Shown piece by piece: positions 1-7,323 of a stretch of 39,690 nucleotides of DNA (the stretch's first letter is position 1; the number at the start of each line of letters is the position of its first letter). The stretch lies in assembly GCA_031178105.1 (NCBI GenBank), contig JAPSJX010000010.1, positions 1-39,690 of the forward strand. The letters are read 5' to 3'. The notes beneath the pieces are model-generated. The model was not told where the DNA came from, did no database searches, and saw only the letters and a program-made list of their open reading frames with translations. The DNA comes from Agrococcus sp. Its GTDB lineage: Bacteria > Actinomycetota > Actinomycetes > Actinomycetales > Microbacteriaceae. Position numbers and translations under genes: made by a program.

Positions 1-398
1 CGGCGCTCGCCACCCCGGTCGTCACGGGCAGGACGCCGGTCGCCGAAGCTGCGGTCGCCACCACGGTCATCGCGAGCGGGACGGCGGTCGTCGAAGCGAC
101 GCTCACCGCCCCGGTCGTCACGGGCAGGACGCCGGTCGCCGAAGCTGCGGTCGCCACCACGGTCATCACGGGCCGGCCGGCGGTCATCGAAGCGACGCTC
201 GCCACCACGGTCATCACGGGCCGGACGGCGGTCGTCGAAGCGACGCTCGCCACCACGGTCATCACGGGCCGGACGGCGATCGTCGAAGCGACGCTCACCG
301 CCCCGGTCGTCACGCGAAGGACGACGGTCGTCGAAGCGACGCTCGCCACCACGGTCATCACGGGCAGGACGGCGATCGTCGAAGCGACGCTCCCCGCC
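1..398 (-). repeat. 48-bp tandem repeats inside a coding region
   Basis: Eight complete 48-bp units occupy 15-398 and a ninth is cut by the window edge. Each encodes 16 residues read on the minus strand. Two protein variants are present: the major one contains ERRFDD, and the sixth and eighth units contain DRSFGD. Synonymous differences between units show they are not all recent identical copies. The period is a multiple of three, so gain or loss of units keeps the reading frame. Confidence 0.93.
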
Positions 399-788
399 CC
401 GGCTGTCGAAGCCGCGCTCCGGCGCTGCGCCCCGGCCGCGGCCGTTGTGCTCGTCGCGGGCGCGGTCGAAGCCGCGCGGCCGCTCACCGCGGTGCAGGCG
501 GTCGTCGCGCTGGTGGTCGCGACCACCCTGAGCGCCTCCGCGAGTGCGGAACGCCGGGCCGCGGCGGTCGTCGCGGCTGCGCTCCTCCGGCGGCGTCCAG
601 TTGGGGCGCCGCGAAGCGCTCTCGCCGCGGCCCGCGTCGCGGCGGTCGCGGTCGTCGCGGTTCCAGCGTCCCTTCGAGGGCTGCTCCTCGCGGTGCCCGC
701 GGTGTCCGGGGCTGCGGGAACCGGGGCGGTTCGTCTGTCGGTCGGTCGATCGGGGTGCGCCGTACGGGCGCTCGTCATTCCGTGCCAT
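1..788 (-). CDS. Arg/Gly/Asp-rich repeat protein, N-terminal part (runs off window)
   Basis: Only the first 262 or so codons are in the window; the 3' end lies beyond base 1. The ATG at 788 is preceded directly by an in-frame TGA, so it is the first possible start. Residues 1-130 are a charged, low-complexity region rich in Arg, Asp and Gly. They are followed by eight full copies of a 16-residue unit (GGERRFDDRRPARDDR and variants) and the start of a ninth. No folded domain, signal peptide or membrane segment is visible. Composition is that of a disordered, nucleic-acid-binding RGG-like tail. Such extensions occur on actinobacterial RNA helicases, rRNA-modifying enzymes and a TPR-type protein often labelled 'primosomal protein'. 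The domain that would decide between these is outside the window, so the function is left open. Confidence 0.75.
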   Translation of the reverse strand, partial: MARNDERPYGAPRSTDRQTNRPGSRSPGHRGHREEQPSKGRWNRDDRDRRDAGRGESASRRPNWTPPEERSRDDRRGPAFRTRGGAQGGRDHQRDDRLHRGERPRGFDRARDEHNGRGRGAAPERGFDSRGGERRFDDRRPARDDRGGERRFDDRRPSRDDRGGERRFDDRRPARDDRGGERRFDDRRPARDDRGGERRFDDRRPARDDRGGDRSFGDRRPARDDRGGERRFDDRRPARDDRGGDRSFGDRRPARDDRGGER

Positions 789-959
789 CGCTCATCTCGG
801 GATTGTGCGCGAGATCGATGCTCGCGCTGGTAGAGCCGCAGTCATCGCGGGATCATCTGGTCGACCGCGAGGATGCTCGCGGGAACTCCGGCCGCGGCGA
901 CACTCCATGCGGCGCACACACGCGCCTGTCCCGAGCCGACCTGTCCACACTACGGCATC

Positions 960-980
960 GCCCTCTGGAGCGACAGGGGC
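960..980 (-). terminator. possible terminator hairpin after the DUF2510 gene
   Basis: A seven-pair stem (960-967 with 974-980, one bulged T) around a six-base loop begins seven bases past the stop of the upstream minus-strand gene. There is no T-run, so this is a weak call. Confidence 0.3.
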
Positions 981-986
981 AATGGC

Positions 987-1982
987 TCAGCCGGGCAGGT
1001 CCTGCATGCGGACCCCGGCGCGCAGGACCGACGACGTCCACTGACGGCCGTCGAACCAGCGCGCATCCGCACGCCGGTAGGGATCGGGGTACCACGCGGC
1101 GGGCGCCTGCCCCGCGCTCGCCGGCGGCAGGCCGACGGGGCTCGGCGCACCGTCGTGGGGCGTCGGCGCGACGCCGTGCTGCACCGACGCATGCTGTGCC
1201 GACGCCTGCGCGCGCTGCTGGGCAGCCCACGCCTCGTAGGCGCGAGCCTGCTGCTCCTGCGCCTCGCGCTCGAGCCGGTCGAACTCGGCGGGGGTGAGGA
1301 TCGGCGGCGGCTGCCTGCGCTGCCCGAACGACGGCGCCCGCGAGGTCTGCTGCGGCGTCGTCAGGGACGACGCCTGCGGGGGCGGCGACTGCCCTGGCGG
1401 CTGCGCCGGCACGACCGGGTCGACGAGCGCCCCCTGCTGATGGCCGAACGACGATGCGTGCGGCGGCACGGATGCGCTCGACCCGGGCGTCGGACCCACG
1501 GGCGGCATGGGCCCGAGCTGCTCCGTGCTCGCGGATCCCGACGCCGGCATCGCGCCGGTCATCCGCAGCCCGGCCTGCGCGACCTGGCGGCCGCCGCCGA
1601 TGTGCGGGGTCGGCACCGAGGAGGCGGCGGGCGGCGCGAGGGTGCGGGCGTCGCGCGCCGCGTAGTAGTGCATCGACGGGTCGGCCGGCCACTGGCCGTC
1701 GATCCGCAGGTGCGAAGCGCCGCCGGGTTGCAGCGGCGGCACGAACGTCAGCCGGGTGCCGGTGCCCGCGGGGGCGCGCACCGTGTTCTTGGCTCCCTCC
1801 ACCAGGCCGGAGGCGCGCGTGACGAACACCGTCACCGGCAGGTCACCGGCCGGCACGTGCAGGGTCGTGTCGCCCCAGTCGAGCGGCGCGCGGAGGCCCC
1901 CGACATCGAGGGTGGGCGGTTGCCGGTACGCGTCCAGGCGGCCGTCCTGGCTCGCGCAGTGGACGATGAGGAAGCTGGGCAC
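987..1982 (-). CDS. DUF2510 domain protein with proline/glutamine-rich linker
   Basis: 331 residues. The first 110 or so residues look like a compact beta-rich domain that I do not recognise. A long Pro/Ser/Gln/Ala-rich linker follows, with a short Glu/Gln/Ala helix near residues 245-275. The last 40 residues form a DUF2510 motif: WYPDPYRRADARWFDG followed by RQWT. DUF2510 is a small domain of unknown function common in actinobacterial envelope-associated proteins, usually next to membrane segments, but no membrane segment is visible here. Start: GTG at 1982 sits six bases after a strong GGAAGGAGG. An ATG at 1988 directly abuts that ribosome site and is less likely. The RND permease gene ends 82 bases upstream on the same strand, so co-transcription is possible. 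Confidence 0.7.
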   Translation of the reverse strand: MPSFLIVHCASQDGRLDAYRQPPTLDVGGLRAPLDWGDTTLHVPAGDLPVTVFVTRASGLVEGAKNTVRAPAGTGTRLTFVPPLQPGGASHLRIDGQWPADPSMHYYAARDARTLAPPAASSVPTPHIGGGRQVAQAGLRMTGAMPASGSASTEQLGPMPPVGPTPGSSASVPPHASSFGHQQGALVDPVVPAQPPGQSPPPQASSLTTPQQTSRAPSFGQRRQPPPILTPAEFDRLEREAQEQQARAYEAWAAQQRAQASAQHASVQHGVAPTPHDGAPSPVGLPPASAGQAPAAWYPDPYRRADARWFDGRQWTSSVLRAGVRMQDLPG

Positions 1983-2064
1983 CGACATCCTCCTTCCCTG
2001 CTCGACGTGCTCGACGGGCATGGCCATTCAACCAACGCGCTCCCCGCGTGGGCTGTGAGTGCCG

Positions 2065-5000
2065 TCAGCGAGTGCCCGCCTCCGCGAGCTCGCCCTGGCG
2101 ATCGGCGCGCGTGCCCCTGCCGCCGCGGATGCGTCGGCGCTCGATCGCGCCCTCCACCACGAGGTAGAGCACCGGCAGCACGACGAGCGTCAACAGCGTC
2201 GACGAGACGAGGCCCCCGATCACCACGATGGCGAGCGGCTGCGAGATGAAGCCGCCCTGGCCGGTGAGCCCCGCCGCCATCGGGATGAGCGCGAAGATCG
2301 TCGCAGCGGCCGTCATGAGGATGGGCCGCAGCCGACGCTCGGCGCCCTCCACGAGCGCATCCCGCACGCTCAGGCCGCGATCCCGGTACTGGTTCACGAG
2401 GTCGATGAGCACGATCGCGTTCGTCACCACGATGCCGACGAGCATGAGCACGCCCACCATCGACGCGACGCCGAGCGGCACCCCTGTGATGAGCTGCATC
2501 GCGATGGCGCCCGTCGCCGCGAACGGCACCGAGACCAGCAGCAGGAATGGCTGCAGCAGGCTCTTGAACGTCGCCACCATGACGACGTAGACGAGCAGCA
2601 CGGCGATGAGCGCTGCGATCCCCAGCTGCGTGAACGCCTCCGTGATCTGCGTCGCGACGCCCCCGACGGTCGCGGTGGCGCCGTCGGGGAGCTCGAGCGC
2701 GTCGAGCGCCGTCTGCACGCCGCCCGAGACGCCGCCGACATCGGCGGCGTCGGGCGTGACGGCGACCGTCGCGGTGCGCGCGCCGTCGCTCGTCGAGATC
2801 GAGACGGGGCCCTCGATCTGCGAGACCTCGGCGACGTCGGCGAGCGGCAGCGGTCCGGCGGGCGTGGGCAGCTCGAGCGCGCGGAGCTCCTCGAGCGTCG
2901 CGGCGGGCGCGATCGCGTCGAGCCAGATGCGCACGAGCGAGCCCTCGAGCTGGATCCCGCCGACGGGCGTGGGCTGCATCGCTTGGGCCACGAGGCCGGA
3001 GACGGCGGCCTCGCTGAGCCCGAGGCTCGCGACGAGCTCGCGATCGACGGCGATCTGCACGAGCGGCTGCGCACCCTCGAGCGAGTCGGCCACCTGCGCG
3101 ACGCCCTCGACGCCCGCGACGGCGTCGGCGACGGATGCGGTGGCGGCGCCGAGCGCGTCCGGCGTCGGCGCCTGCACGTCGATCGAGATGTCGCTGCCAC
3201 CCAGCCCGGCGGACTGGCCGACGGTGACCTCGCCCTCGGCGCCCTCGGCGGCGGCGAGGATGCGCTCACGCAGCGCCGACATGTCGGTGCCCTCCTCGGC
3301 GATGACGCCGTAGGCGATGGCGCCGCCGCCTCCGCCGCCGGTGAAGGCGGCGAACGGGCTGGCACCGCTCGAGACGGTGGCCGAGACCGTCGCGACGCCC
3401 TCGAGCTGCTCGAGCTCGGCCGTCAGCGACTGCGCGGCATCCAGCTGCGCGTCGAGCGAGGCCCCGGGCTCGAGCTCCTGCGAGACCTGCACGGTGGTCT
3501 GGCCGTCGTCGCCGAGGAAGTTCGTCGCCATGAGCGGCAGCGCCGCGCCGCTCGCGCCGAGGATCGCAGCGGCTCCGACGAGCACGAGCCAGGGGCGGCG
3601 CAGCGTCGCGAGCAGGATCGGGCGGTACCCGCGGCGGAGCCGGTCCGGGCGCTCCGCTGCATCCGCGGCGACGGCCTCCTTCGGGCGCCTCAGCAGCCAC
3701 GACGCGAGCACCGGCACGATGGTGAGCGAGACGATGAGCGATGACAGCAGCGCGAGCGTCACCGTCAGCGCGAAGGGCCGGAACAGCTCGCCCGTGATGT
3801 CGCTCACGAAGGCGAGCGGCAGGAAGACGATCACGGTGGTGATGGTCGACGCGGTGATGGCTCCCGCGACCTCGCGCACCGCATCCACGATCGCCCTCGA
3901 CCTGGTGGCGGTGAAGGACAGGTGGCGCTTGATGTTCTCGATGACGACGATCGAGTCGTCGACCACCCGGCCGATCGAGATCGTGAGCGCGCCGAGCGTC
4001 AGCACGTTGAGCGAGTAGCCGGAGCCCCACATGCCGATGAAGGTCATGAGCACCGAGATCGGGATCGAGACGGCGGTGACGAGCGTCGAGCGGAGCGACC
4101 ACAGGAAGACGAGGATGACGAGCACCGCGAAGACGAGGCCGAGCACGCCCTCGACGGCGAGCGCCTCGATGGAGTGCTCGATGTAGGGCGCCTGGTCGAG
4201 CACCGTCGTGAAGGTGACGTCGTCGCCGAGCTCGGCCCGGAGGGCGGGCAGCAGGTCCTGCACCGCGTGCGAGACGTCGACGGTGTTCGATGCCTGCGTC
4301 TTGGTGATCGAGAGGATGATCGCGGGCTCGCCGTCGACGAGCGCGATCGACGAGACGGGGTCCTGCTCGAGGGAGACGTCGGCGACGTCGCCGATCGACA
4401 CGGTGTCGGCCGGGGGCGCGTTCGCGGGATTCGCAGGGTCCGGCTCGGCAGCCTGCTCCCCGCTGAGCGGCAGGCTCGCGACGTCGTCGACGGAGGCGAG
4501 CCGCTCGCCGATCTGCACGCTCAGCGTCCGCTCGCCGTCATCGACCGTGCCGCCCGGGAGCAGCTGCCCGTGCTCGTCGATCGCCTCGGTGATGTCGAGC
4601 CGCGACAGCCCGTCGGCCGCGAGCGCGGCATCGTCGGGCGCGATCGTGATGCGCTGGCCGGGCGCCCCCTGCAGCCGCACGGCGCGCACGCCCTCGGTGC
4701 GCTCGAGCTGCGGCACGGCGGTCGTCTCGATCCGGTCGACGAGCGCGGCCTGATCGCCGGGGCTCGAGATGGCGACGCGCAGCACCGGGAAGTCGGCGAT
4801 CGAGCCGGTCAGGACGGTGGGCTCGGCGCCCTCGGGCAACTGCGAGAGGATGCGGTTGACGGCCTGCTGCACGCGCTGCTCGGTGGTGGGGATGTTGATG
4901 CCGTAGGTGAACTCGGCGAGGACCACGCTCGAGCTCGTCGACGAGGTGCCCGTCGTGCCCTCGAGACCCGGCACCGACTGGATGGCTCGCTCGATCGGCG

Positions 5001-5196
5001 CGGTGACGTCCTCGCCGATGATCTCGGGGCTCGCGCCCGGCAGCGTCGTCGTGACGACGACGGCCGGCAGCTCGAGCTCCGGCGTCAGCTCGGTCTTGAG
5101 GCTGGTGAGGGCGACGCCGCCGAAGACGGCGATGCAGATCGTCGCGAGCACGATGAGCGCACGGTTCTTCAGGCTGGCGAGCGAGAGCAGATGCAC
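2065..5196 (-). CDS. RND-family efflux permease (HAE1/AcrB-like)
   Basis: 1043 residues, the usual length for a proton-driven resistance-nodulation-division exporter. The first membrane segment is at residues 12-32, followed by a large extracytoplasmic porter region. A cluster of membrane helices at about 340-500 contains GRVVDDSIVVIENIKRHL; the paired Asp and the VVIEN signature are typical of the proton-relay helix and following loop. A second porter region and a second helix cluster near 850-1010 give the standard internal duplication. GTG at 5196 is chosen because GGGAGG lies eight bases upstream. No periplasmic adaptor or outer-membrane channel gene is nearby, as expected for solo RND pumps of Gram-positive bacteria. 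The TipA-like regulator 85 bases upstream suggests drug-responsive control. The substrate cannot be read from sequence. Confidence 0.9.
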   Translation of the reverse strand: MHLLSLASLKNRALIVLATICIAVFGGVALTSLKTELTPELELPAVVVTTTLPGASPEIIGEDVTAPIERAIQSVPGLEGTTGTSSTSSSVVLAEFTYGINIPTTEQRVQQAVNRILSQLPEGAEPTVLTGSIADFPVLRVAISSPGDQAALVDRIETTAVPQLERTEGVRAVRLQGAPGQRITIAPDDAALAADGLSRLDITEAIDEHGQLLPGGTVDDGERTLSVQIGERLASVDDVASLPLSGEQAAEPDPANPANAPPADTVSIGDVADVSLEQDPVSSIALVDGEPAIILSITKTQASNTVDVSHAVQDLLPALRAELGDDVTFTTVLDQAPYIEHSIEALAVEGVLGLVFAVLVILVFLWSLRSTLVTAVSIPISVLMTFIGMWGSGYSLNVLTLGALTISIGRVVDDSIVVIENIKRHLSFTATRSRAIVDAVREVAGAITASTITTVIVFLPLAFVSDITGELFRPFALTVTLALLSSLIVSLTIVPVLASWLLRRPKEAVAADAAERPDRLRRGYRPILLATLRRPWLVLVGAAAILGASGAALPLMATNFLGDDGQTTVQVSQELEPGASLDAQLDAAQSLTAELEQLEGVATVSATVSSGASPFAAFTGGGGGGAIAYGVIAEEGTDMSALRERILAAAEGAEGEVTVGQSAGLGGSDISIDVQAPTPDALGAATASVADAVAGVEGVAQVADSLEGAQPLVQIAVDRELVASLGLSEAAVSGLVAQAMQPTPVGGIQLEGSLVRIWLDAIAPAATLEELRALELPTPAGPLPLADVAEVSQIEGPVSISTSDGARTATVAVTPDAADVGGVSGGVQTALDALELPDGATATVGGVATQITEAFTQLGIAALIAVLLVYVVMVATFKSLLQPFLLLVSVPFAATGAIAMQLITGVPLGVASMVGVLMLVGIVVTNAIVLIDLVNQYRDRGLSVRDALVEGAERRLRPILMTAAATIFALIPMAAGLTGQGGFISQPLAIVVIGGLVSSTLLTLVVLPVLYLVVEGAIERRRIRGGRGTRADRQGELAEAGTR

Positions 5197-5222
5197 CCGC
5201 CGATCCTCCCATCACCGGTGGT

Positions 5223-5258
5223 GGGGGCGGACGGGGGGTGACCCCCGCATCCGCCCCC
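5223..5258. terminator. nested G/C hairpin between merR-like and RND genes
   Basis: An outer nine-pair stem (5223-5231 with 5250-5258) encloses a perfect five-pair G/C stem (5234-5238 with 5242-5246, loop TGA). It lies between the regulator stop at 5282 and the RND ribosome site. It could act as a terminator or as an attenuator limiting read-through into the pump gene. No T-run is present. Confidence 0.45.
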
Positions 5259-5281
5259 TCACGCGACGATGGCTGGCGGCG

Positions 5282-6025
5282 TCACTGCTGCCGCGTCGTT
5301 GCGAACGCCCGCATGGCGTCGCGCACGAACGTCGCGCCCTCGGTGCCGCCGTAGTTGGCGGCGAACCGCTCGTCGGCGACGTACATGTCGCCGAGGCCGA
5401 CGAACGCGTCGAGCCGCGGCTCGGACTGCTGCCAGCCCGCCGCGATCCAGCGGTAGTGCCGCTCGACGAGCGACTGCACGCGCTCGGAGTGGACGCTGTC
5501 CCCCGCCGCGCGCGCGGCCGCGTAGCCCGCGGCGAGATCGACGTGCTCCTGCTGGAAGGCGCGTCGGTCGTCGTCCGACATGCGCTGCCACCAGTCCTGG
5601 CCGCGCTCCCATGCGCCGGCGCCCCAGCGCTCGGTCACCTCCTGCTCGTACCGGCTCTGGTCGAACCCGTCGAGCGCCTCCTCCGCCGTCATGGCGCCTC
5701 CCTCCTGTCGTGCCCGCAGCGTCTGCTCGACGGCGCGGATCTGCCTGTGGATGCGGTCGGCCTCGCGAGCGAGGTCGGCGAGATGTGCCGAGAGCGCCTC
5801 CTCATCGGACGCGCGCTCGAGGCTGTCGGCGATCACGGGGATGCCGACGCCCAGCCCGCGCAGCAGCAGGATGCGCTGCAGGCGGGCGAGGGACGCCTCG
5901 TCGTACCAGCGCATCCCGCCCGCATCGGTGCGGGCGGGAGCGAGGAGACCGACGGCGTCGTAGTGCCGCAGGGTGCGGCTCGAGACACCGGCGAGCTTCG
6001 CGATGCGCTGGATCGACCACTCCAT
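5282..6025 (-). CDS. MerR-family regulator with TipAS-type effector domain
   Basis: 247 residues. Residues 1-70 are a MerR winged helix-turn-helix (IQRIAKLAGVSSRTLRHYD, then GMRWYDEASLARLQRI). A helical linker of about 75-110 is the usual MerR dimer coiled coil. Residues 125-245 match the TipAS antibiotic-recognition fold in length and pattern, with Trp and Tyr clusters such as W-x10-QDWWQRM and a GLGDMYVADERF segment. TipAL-type proteins bind small hydrophobic drugs and then switch on their own promoter. Start: ATG at 6025 lies seven bases after the -10 of a MerR-type promoter, so the mRNA is probably leaderless. The RND gene downstream is the natural target, which is inference. The divergent neighbour is crcB. 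Confidence 0.88.
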   Translation of the reverse strand: MEWSIQRIAKLAGVSSRTLRHYDAVGLLAPARTDAGGMRWYDEASLARLQRILLLRGLGVGIPVIADSLERASDEEALSAHLADLAREADRIHRQIRAVEQTLRARQEGGAMTAEEALDGFDQSRYEQEVTERWGAGAWERGQDWWQRMSDDDRRAFQQEHVDLAAGYAAARAAGDSVHSERVQSLVERHYRWIAAGWQQSEPRLDAFVGLGDMYVADERFAANYGGTEGATFVRDAMRAFATTRQQ

Positions 6026-6032
6026 GTCGACG

Positions 6033-6063
6033 ACGCTAGGGGTTGACGCTGCGTCAATGTCAA
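6033..6063 (-). promoter_or_regulatory. MerR-type promoter with 19-bp spacer
   Basis: Read on the minus strand: -35 TTGACA (6063-6058), a 19-bp spacer, then -10 TAGCGT (6038-6033), then seven bases to the ATG at 6025. A 19-bp spacer instead of 17 is the hallmark of promoters that MerR proteins activate by DNA distortion. Confidence 0.85.
6043..6057. promoter_or_regulatory. MerR operator palindrome
   Basis: TTGACGCTGCGTCAA is a perfect inverted repeat (seven-base arms, one central base). It lies wholly inside the 19-bp spacer, exactly where MerR-family dimers bind. This strongly supports autoregulation of the TipA-like gene. Confidence 0.85.
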
Positions 6064-6140
6064 GCGCGTCCTGAGACACCGTCCGCCAGCCGGCCGAGGG
6101 CGCCCCGCGGGCTCGCAGCGGCAGTGACCGTCGGGCGGCC

Positions 6141-6146
6141 TACGCT
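6141..6146 (+). promoter_or_regulatory. -10 hexamer of leaderless crcB transcript
   Basis: TACGCT lies seven bases before the ATG at 6154, predicting an mRNA that starts at or next to the start codon. No convincing -35 is visible. Confidence 0.55.
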
Positions 6147-6153
6147 GGCTCGC

Positions 6154-6549
6154 ATGCGCCTCGCCCGATCCGTGCTCGCCGTCGCGGTCGGCGGCGCGCT
6201 GGGCACCGGGGCGCGGGCGGTGCTGGAGGCGGCGATCTCCGACTGGTGGGCGCTGCTCGCGGTGAACATGCTCGGCTGCGCGCTGCTCGGACTGTCGGTC
6301 GCGGCGCTCGCGGGCGCGCCCGACTGGCTGCGGCACGGCACCGGAGCGGGCCTCCTGGGCGGCTTCACCACCTTCAGCGCGATCGCGGTCGCGAGCGTCT
6401 CGACCGGTGCCGCGAGCGCCGGCTGGCCCGGGCTCGTCCCAGCGCTCCCCGGCATCGCGATCGCCGTCGGCATGCTCCTGGCGTGCCTGCTGGCGGCCTC
6501 CTCCGGGCTCGCGCTCGGCCGCCGAGTCGCTCGCGGACGCGCGGCATGA
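6154..6549 (+). CDS. crcB: CrcB/Fluc fluoride channel subunit 1
   Basis: 131 residues with four membrane helices. Family signatures: GGALGTGAR in the first helix, NMLGCALLG in the second and GGFTTFSAIAV in the third, whose break carries the Phe/Ser fluoride track. Fluc channels export fluoride passively as antiparallel dual-topology dimers. ATG at 6154 is chosen because it opens the conserved first helix and follows a -10 hexamer at leaderless distance. The stop overlaps the start of the second crcB gene by four bases, so the two proteins are made together and probably form a heterodimer, as is known for Gram-positive crcB pairs. Confidence 0.92.
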   Translation: MRLARSVLAVAVGGALGTGARAVLEAAISDWWALLAVNMLGCALLGLSVAALAGAPDWLRHGTGAGLLGGFTTFSAIAVASVSTGAASAGWPGLVPALPGIAIAVGMLLACLLAASSGLALGRRVARGRAA

Positions 6550-6920
6550 CGCCGCTCGAGCTGCTCGTGCTCGCCGCAGCCGGCGGCATCGGCGCCGTCG
6601 TGCGCTTCCTGGCGGGCGCGCTCCAGGGAGCGCACCCCGTGCGCGCCACGATCGCGGTCAACCTCGTGGCCAGCCTGATCGCCGGCACCCTCACCAGCCT
6701 CCTCGTGCTCGATGAGGCGTGGCGCGCGATCCTCGTCACCGGCTTCTGCGGGGGGCTGTCAACCTACTCCGCGTTCGCCGTGCAGGCCGTCGAGCAGCTG
6801 GAGCACCGCCGGCGGGGCCACGCCGTCGCGACGGTCGCGGCGACCGTCGTCGGCGGCGCGATCGCCGCATCCGCGGGCCTGCTCCTCGGCGCGGCGCTCG
6901 CGCCGGCGACGGCGATCTGA
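6546..6920 (+). CDS. crcB: CrcB/Fluc fluoride channel subunit 2
   Basis: 124 residues and four membrane helices, with GGIGAVVRFLAG in helix 1, an INLV-type segment (AVNLVASLIAG) in helix 2 and GFCGGLSTYSAFAV in helix 3. The third-helix motif differs from that of its partner (GGLSTYS instead of GGFTTFS), as expected for two diverged halves of a heterodimeric Fluc channel. The ATG overlaps the stop of the first crcB as ATGA, so translation is coupled. The next gene starts 140 bases downstream behind its own promoter. Confidence 0.92.
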   Translation: MTPLELLVLAAAGGIGAVVRFLAGALQGAHPVRATIAVNLVASLIAGTLTSLLVLDEAWRAILVTGFCGGLSTYSAFAVQAVEQLEHRRRGHAVATVAATVVGGAIAASAGLLLGAALAPATAI

Positions 6921-6978
6921 GCGAGCGGAACCCTATCCCCACGCATCGCGGCGCCACAGCCGACATGCGGGCTCGATG

Positions 6979-6984
6979 CTAGGA
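6979..6984 (+). promoter_or_regulatory. -10 hexamer upstream of DUF3073 gene
   Basis: TAGGAT at 6979-6984 would give a leader of about 70 bases, unlike the many leaderless genes in this window. Confidence 0.5.
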
Positions 6985-7020
6985 TGGAGGTTGGACTTAA
7001 ACCGCAGTTCTCTCACCGTT

Positions 7021-7039
7021 CGCCGGCCTCGCGCCGGCG
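7021..7039 (+). promoter_or_regulatory. 5' leader hairpin of DUF3073 gene
   Basis: A perfect seven-pair GC stem (7021-7027 with 7033-7039) with a five-base loop sits in the predicted leader, 21 bases before the ATG. It may be a stability or translation element. Confidence 0.45.
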
Positions 7040-7060
7040 CAGTCCGCAAGGGGGTCCAGC

Positions 7061-7279
7061 ATGGGACGTGGTCGGCAGAAGGCCAAGCACACGAAGCTGG
7101 CGCGCGAGCTGAAGTCGTTCAGCCCGAACATCAACTACAACGTCCTCGCGGCGGAGCTCGGAGCGACCCCCGAGGCCGGACCCGACGCCGAGAAGTGGGC
7201 AGACTACGCCGGGTACGACCCGGCCGAGTCCGACGACGACGACTACGCTGACGAGTACCAGACGGGCCGCAGCGCCTGA
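7061..7279 (+). CDS. DUF3073 family protein
   Basis: 72 residues. The N-terminus MGRGRQKAKHTKLARELK and the following FSPNINYN are the conserved core of DUF3073, a small basic-then-acidic protein found almost only in Actinobacteria. The second half is highly acidic (SDDDDYADEY). Its function is not established. In mycobacteria the DUF3073 gene lies next to purM; here purM is 2.8 kb away on the other strand, so this looks like a rearranged remnant of that neighbourhood. A purine-rich GGGGG element lies a few bases before the ATG. Confidence 0.92.
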   Translation: MGRGRQKAKHTKLARELKSFSPNINYNVLAAELGATPEAGPDAEKWADYAGYDPAESDDDDYADEYQTGRSA

Positions 7280-7290
7280 GCCATCACCCC

Positions 7291-7320
7291 CGGCTCCGCT
7301 GCGCCTAGGCGAAGGAGCCG
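7291..7320 (+). promoter_or_regulatory. hairpin covering the sdaA ribosome binding site
   Basis: CGGCTCC (7291-7297) pairs with GGAGCCG (7314-7320), which contains most of the sdaA Shine-Dalgarno sequence. An inner palindrome CGCCTAGGCG (7302-7311) can form a second stem. Folding would hide the ribosome site. Confidence 0.45.
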
Positions 7321-7323
7321 ATC

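Noticed and set aside
1-398. Regular repeats of 48 bp resembling a CRISPR array
   Set aside because: Repeats are directly adjacent without variable spacers and translate cleanly as 16-residue protein units.
841-960. tRNA-like gene between the first two minus-strand genes
   Set aside because: No acceptor stem or T-arm consensus (GGTTCGA) could be fitted.
2059-3744. Long open frame on the plus strand opposite the RND gene
   Set aside because: Its product is an Arg/Asp/Glu/His-rich shadow typical of antisense frames in high-G+C DNA; the RND protein on the other strand is certain.
6080-6153. Possible fluoride riboswitch before crcB
   Set aside because: The conserved riboswitch blocks are absent and the promoter lies seven bases before the start codon, leaving no leader.
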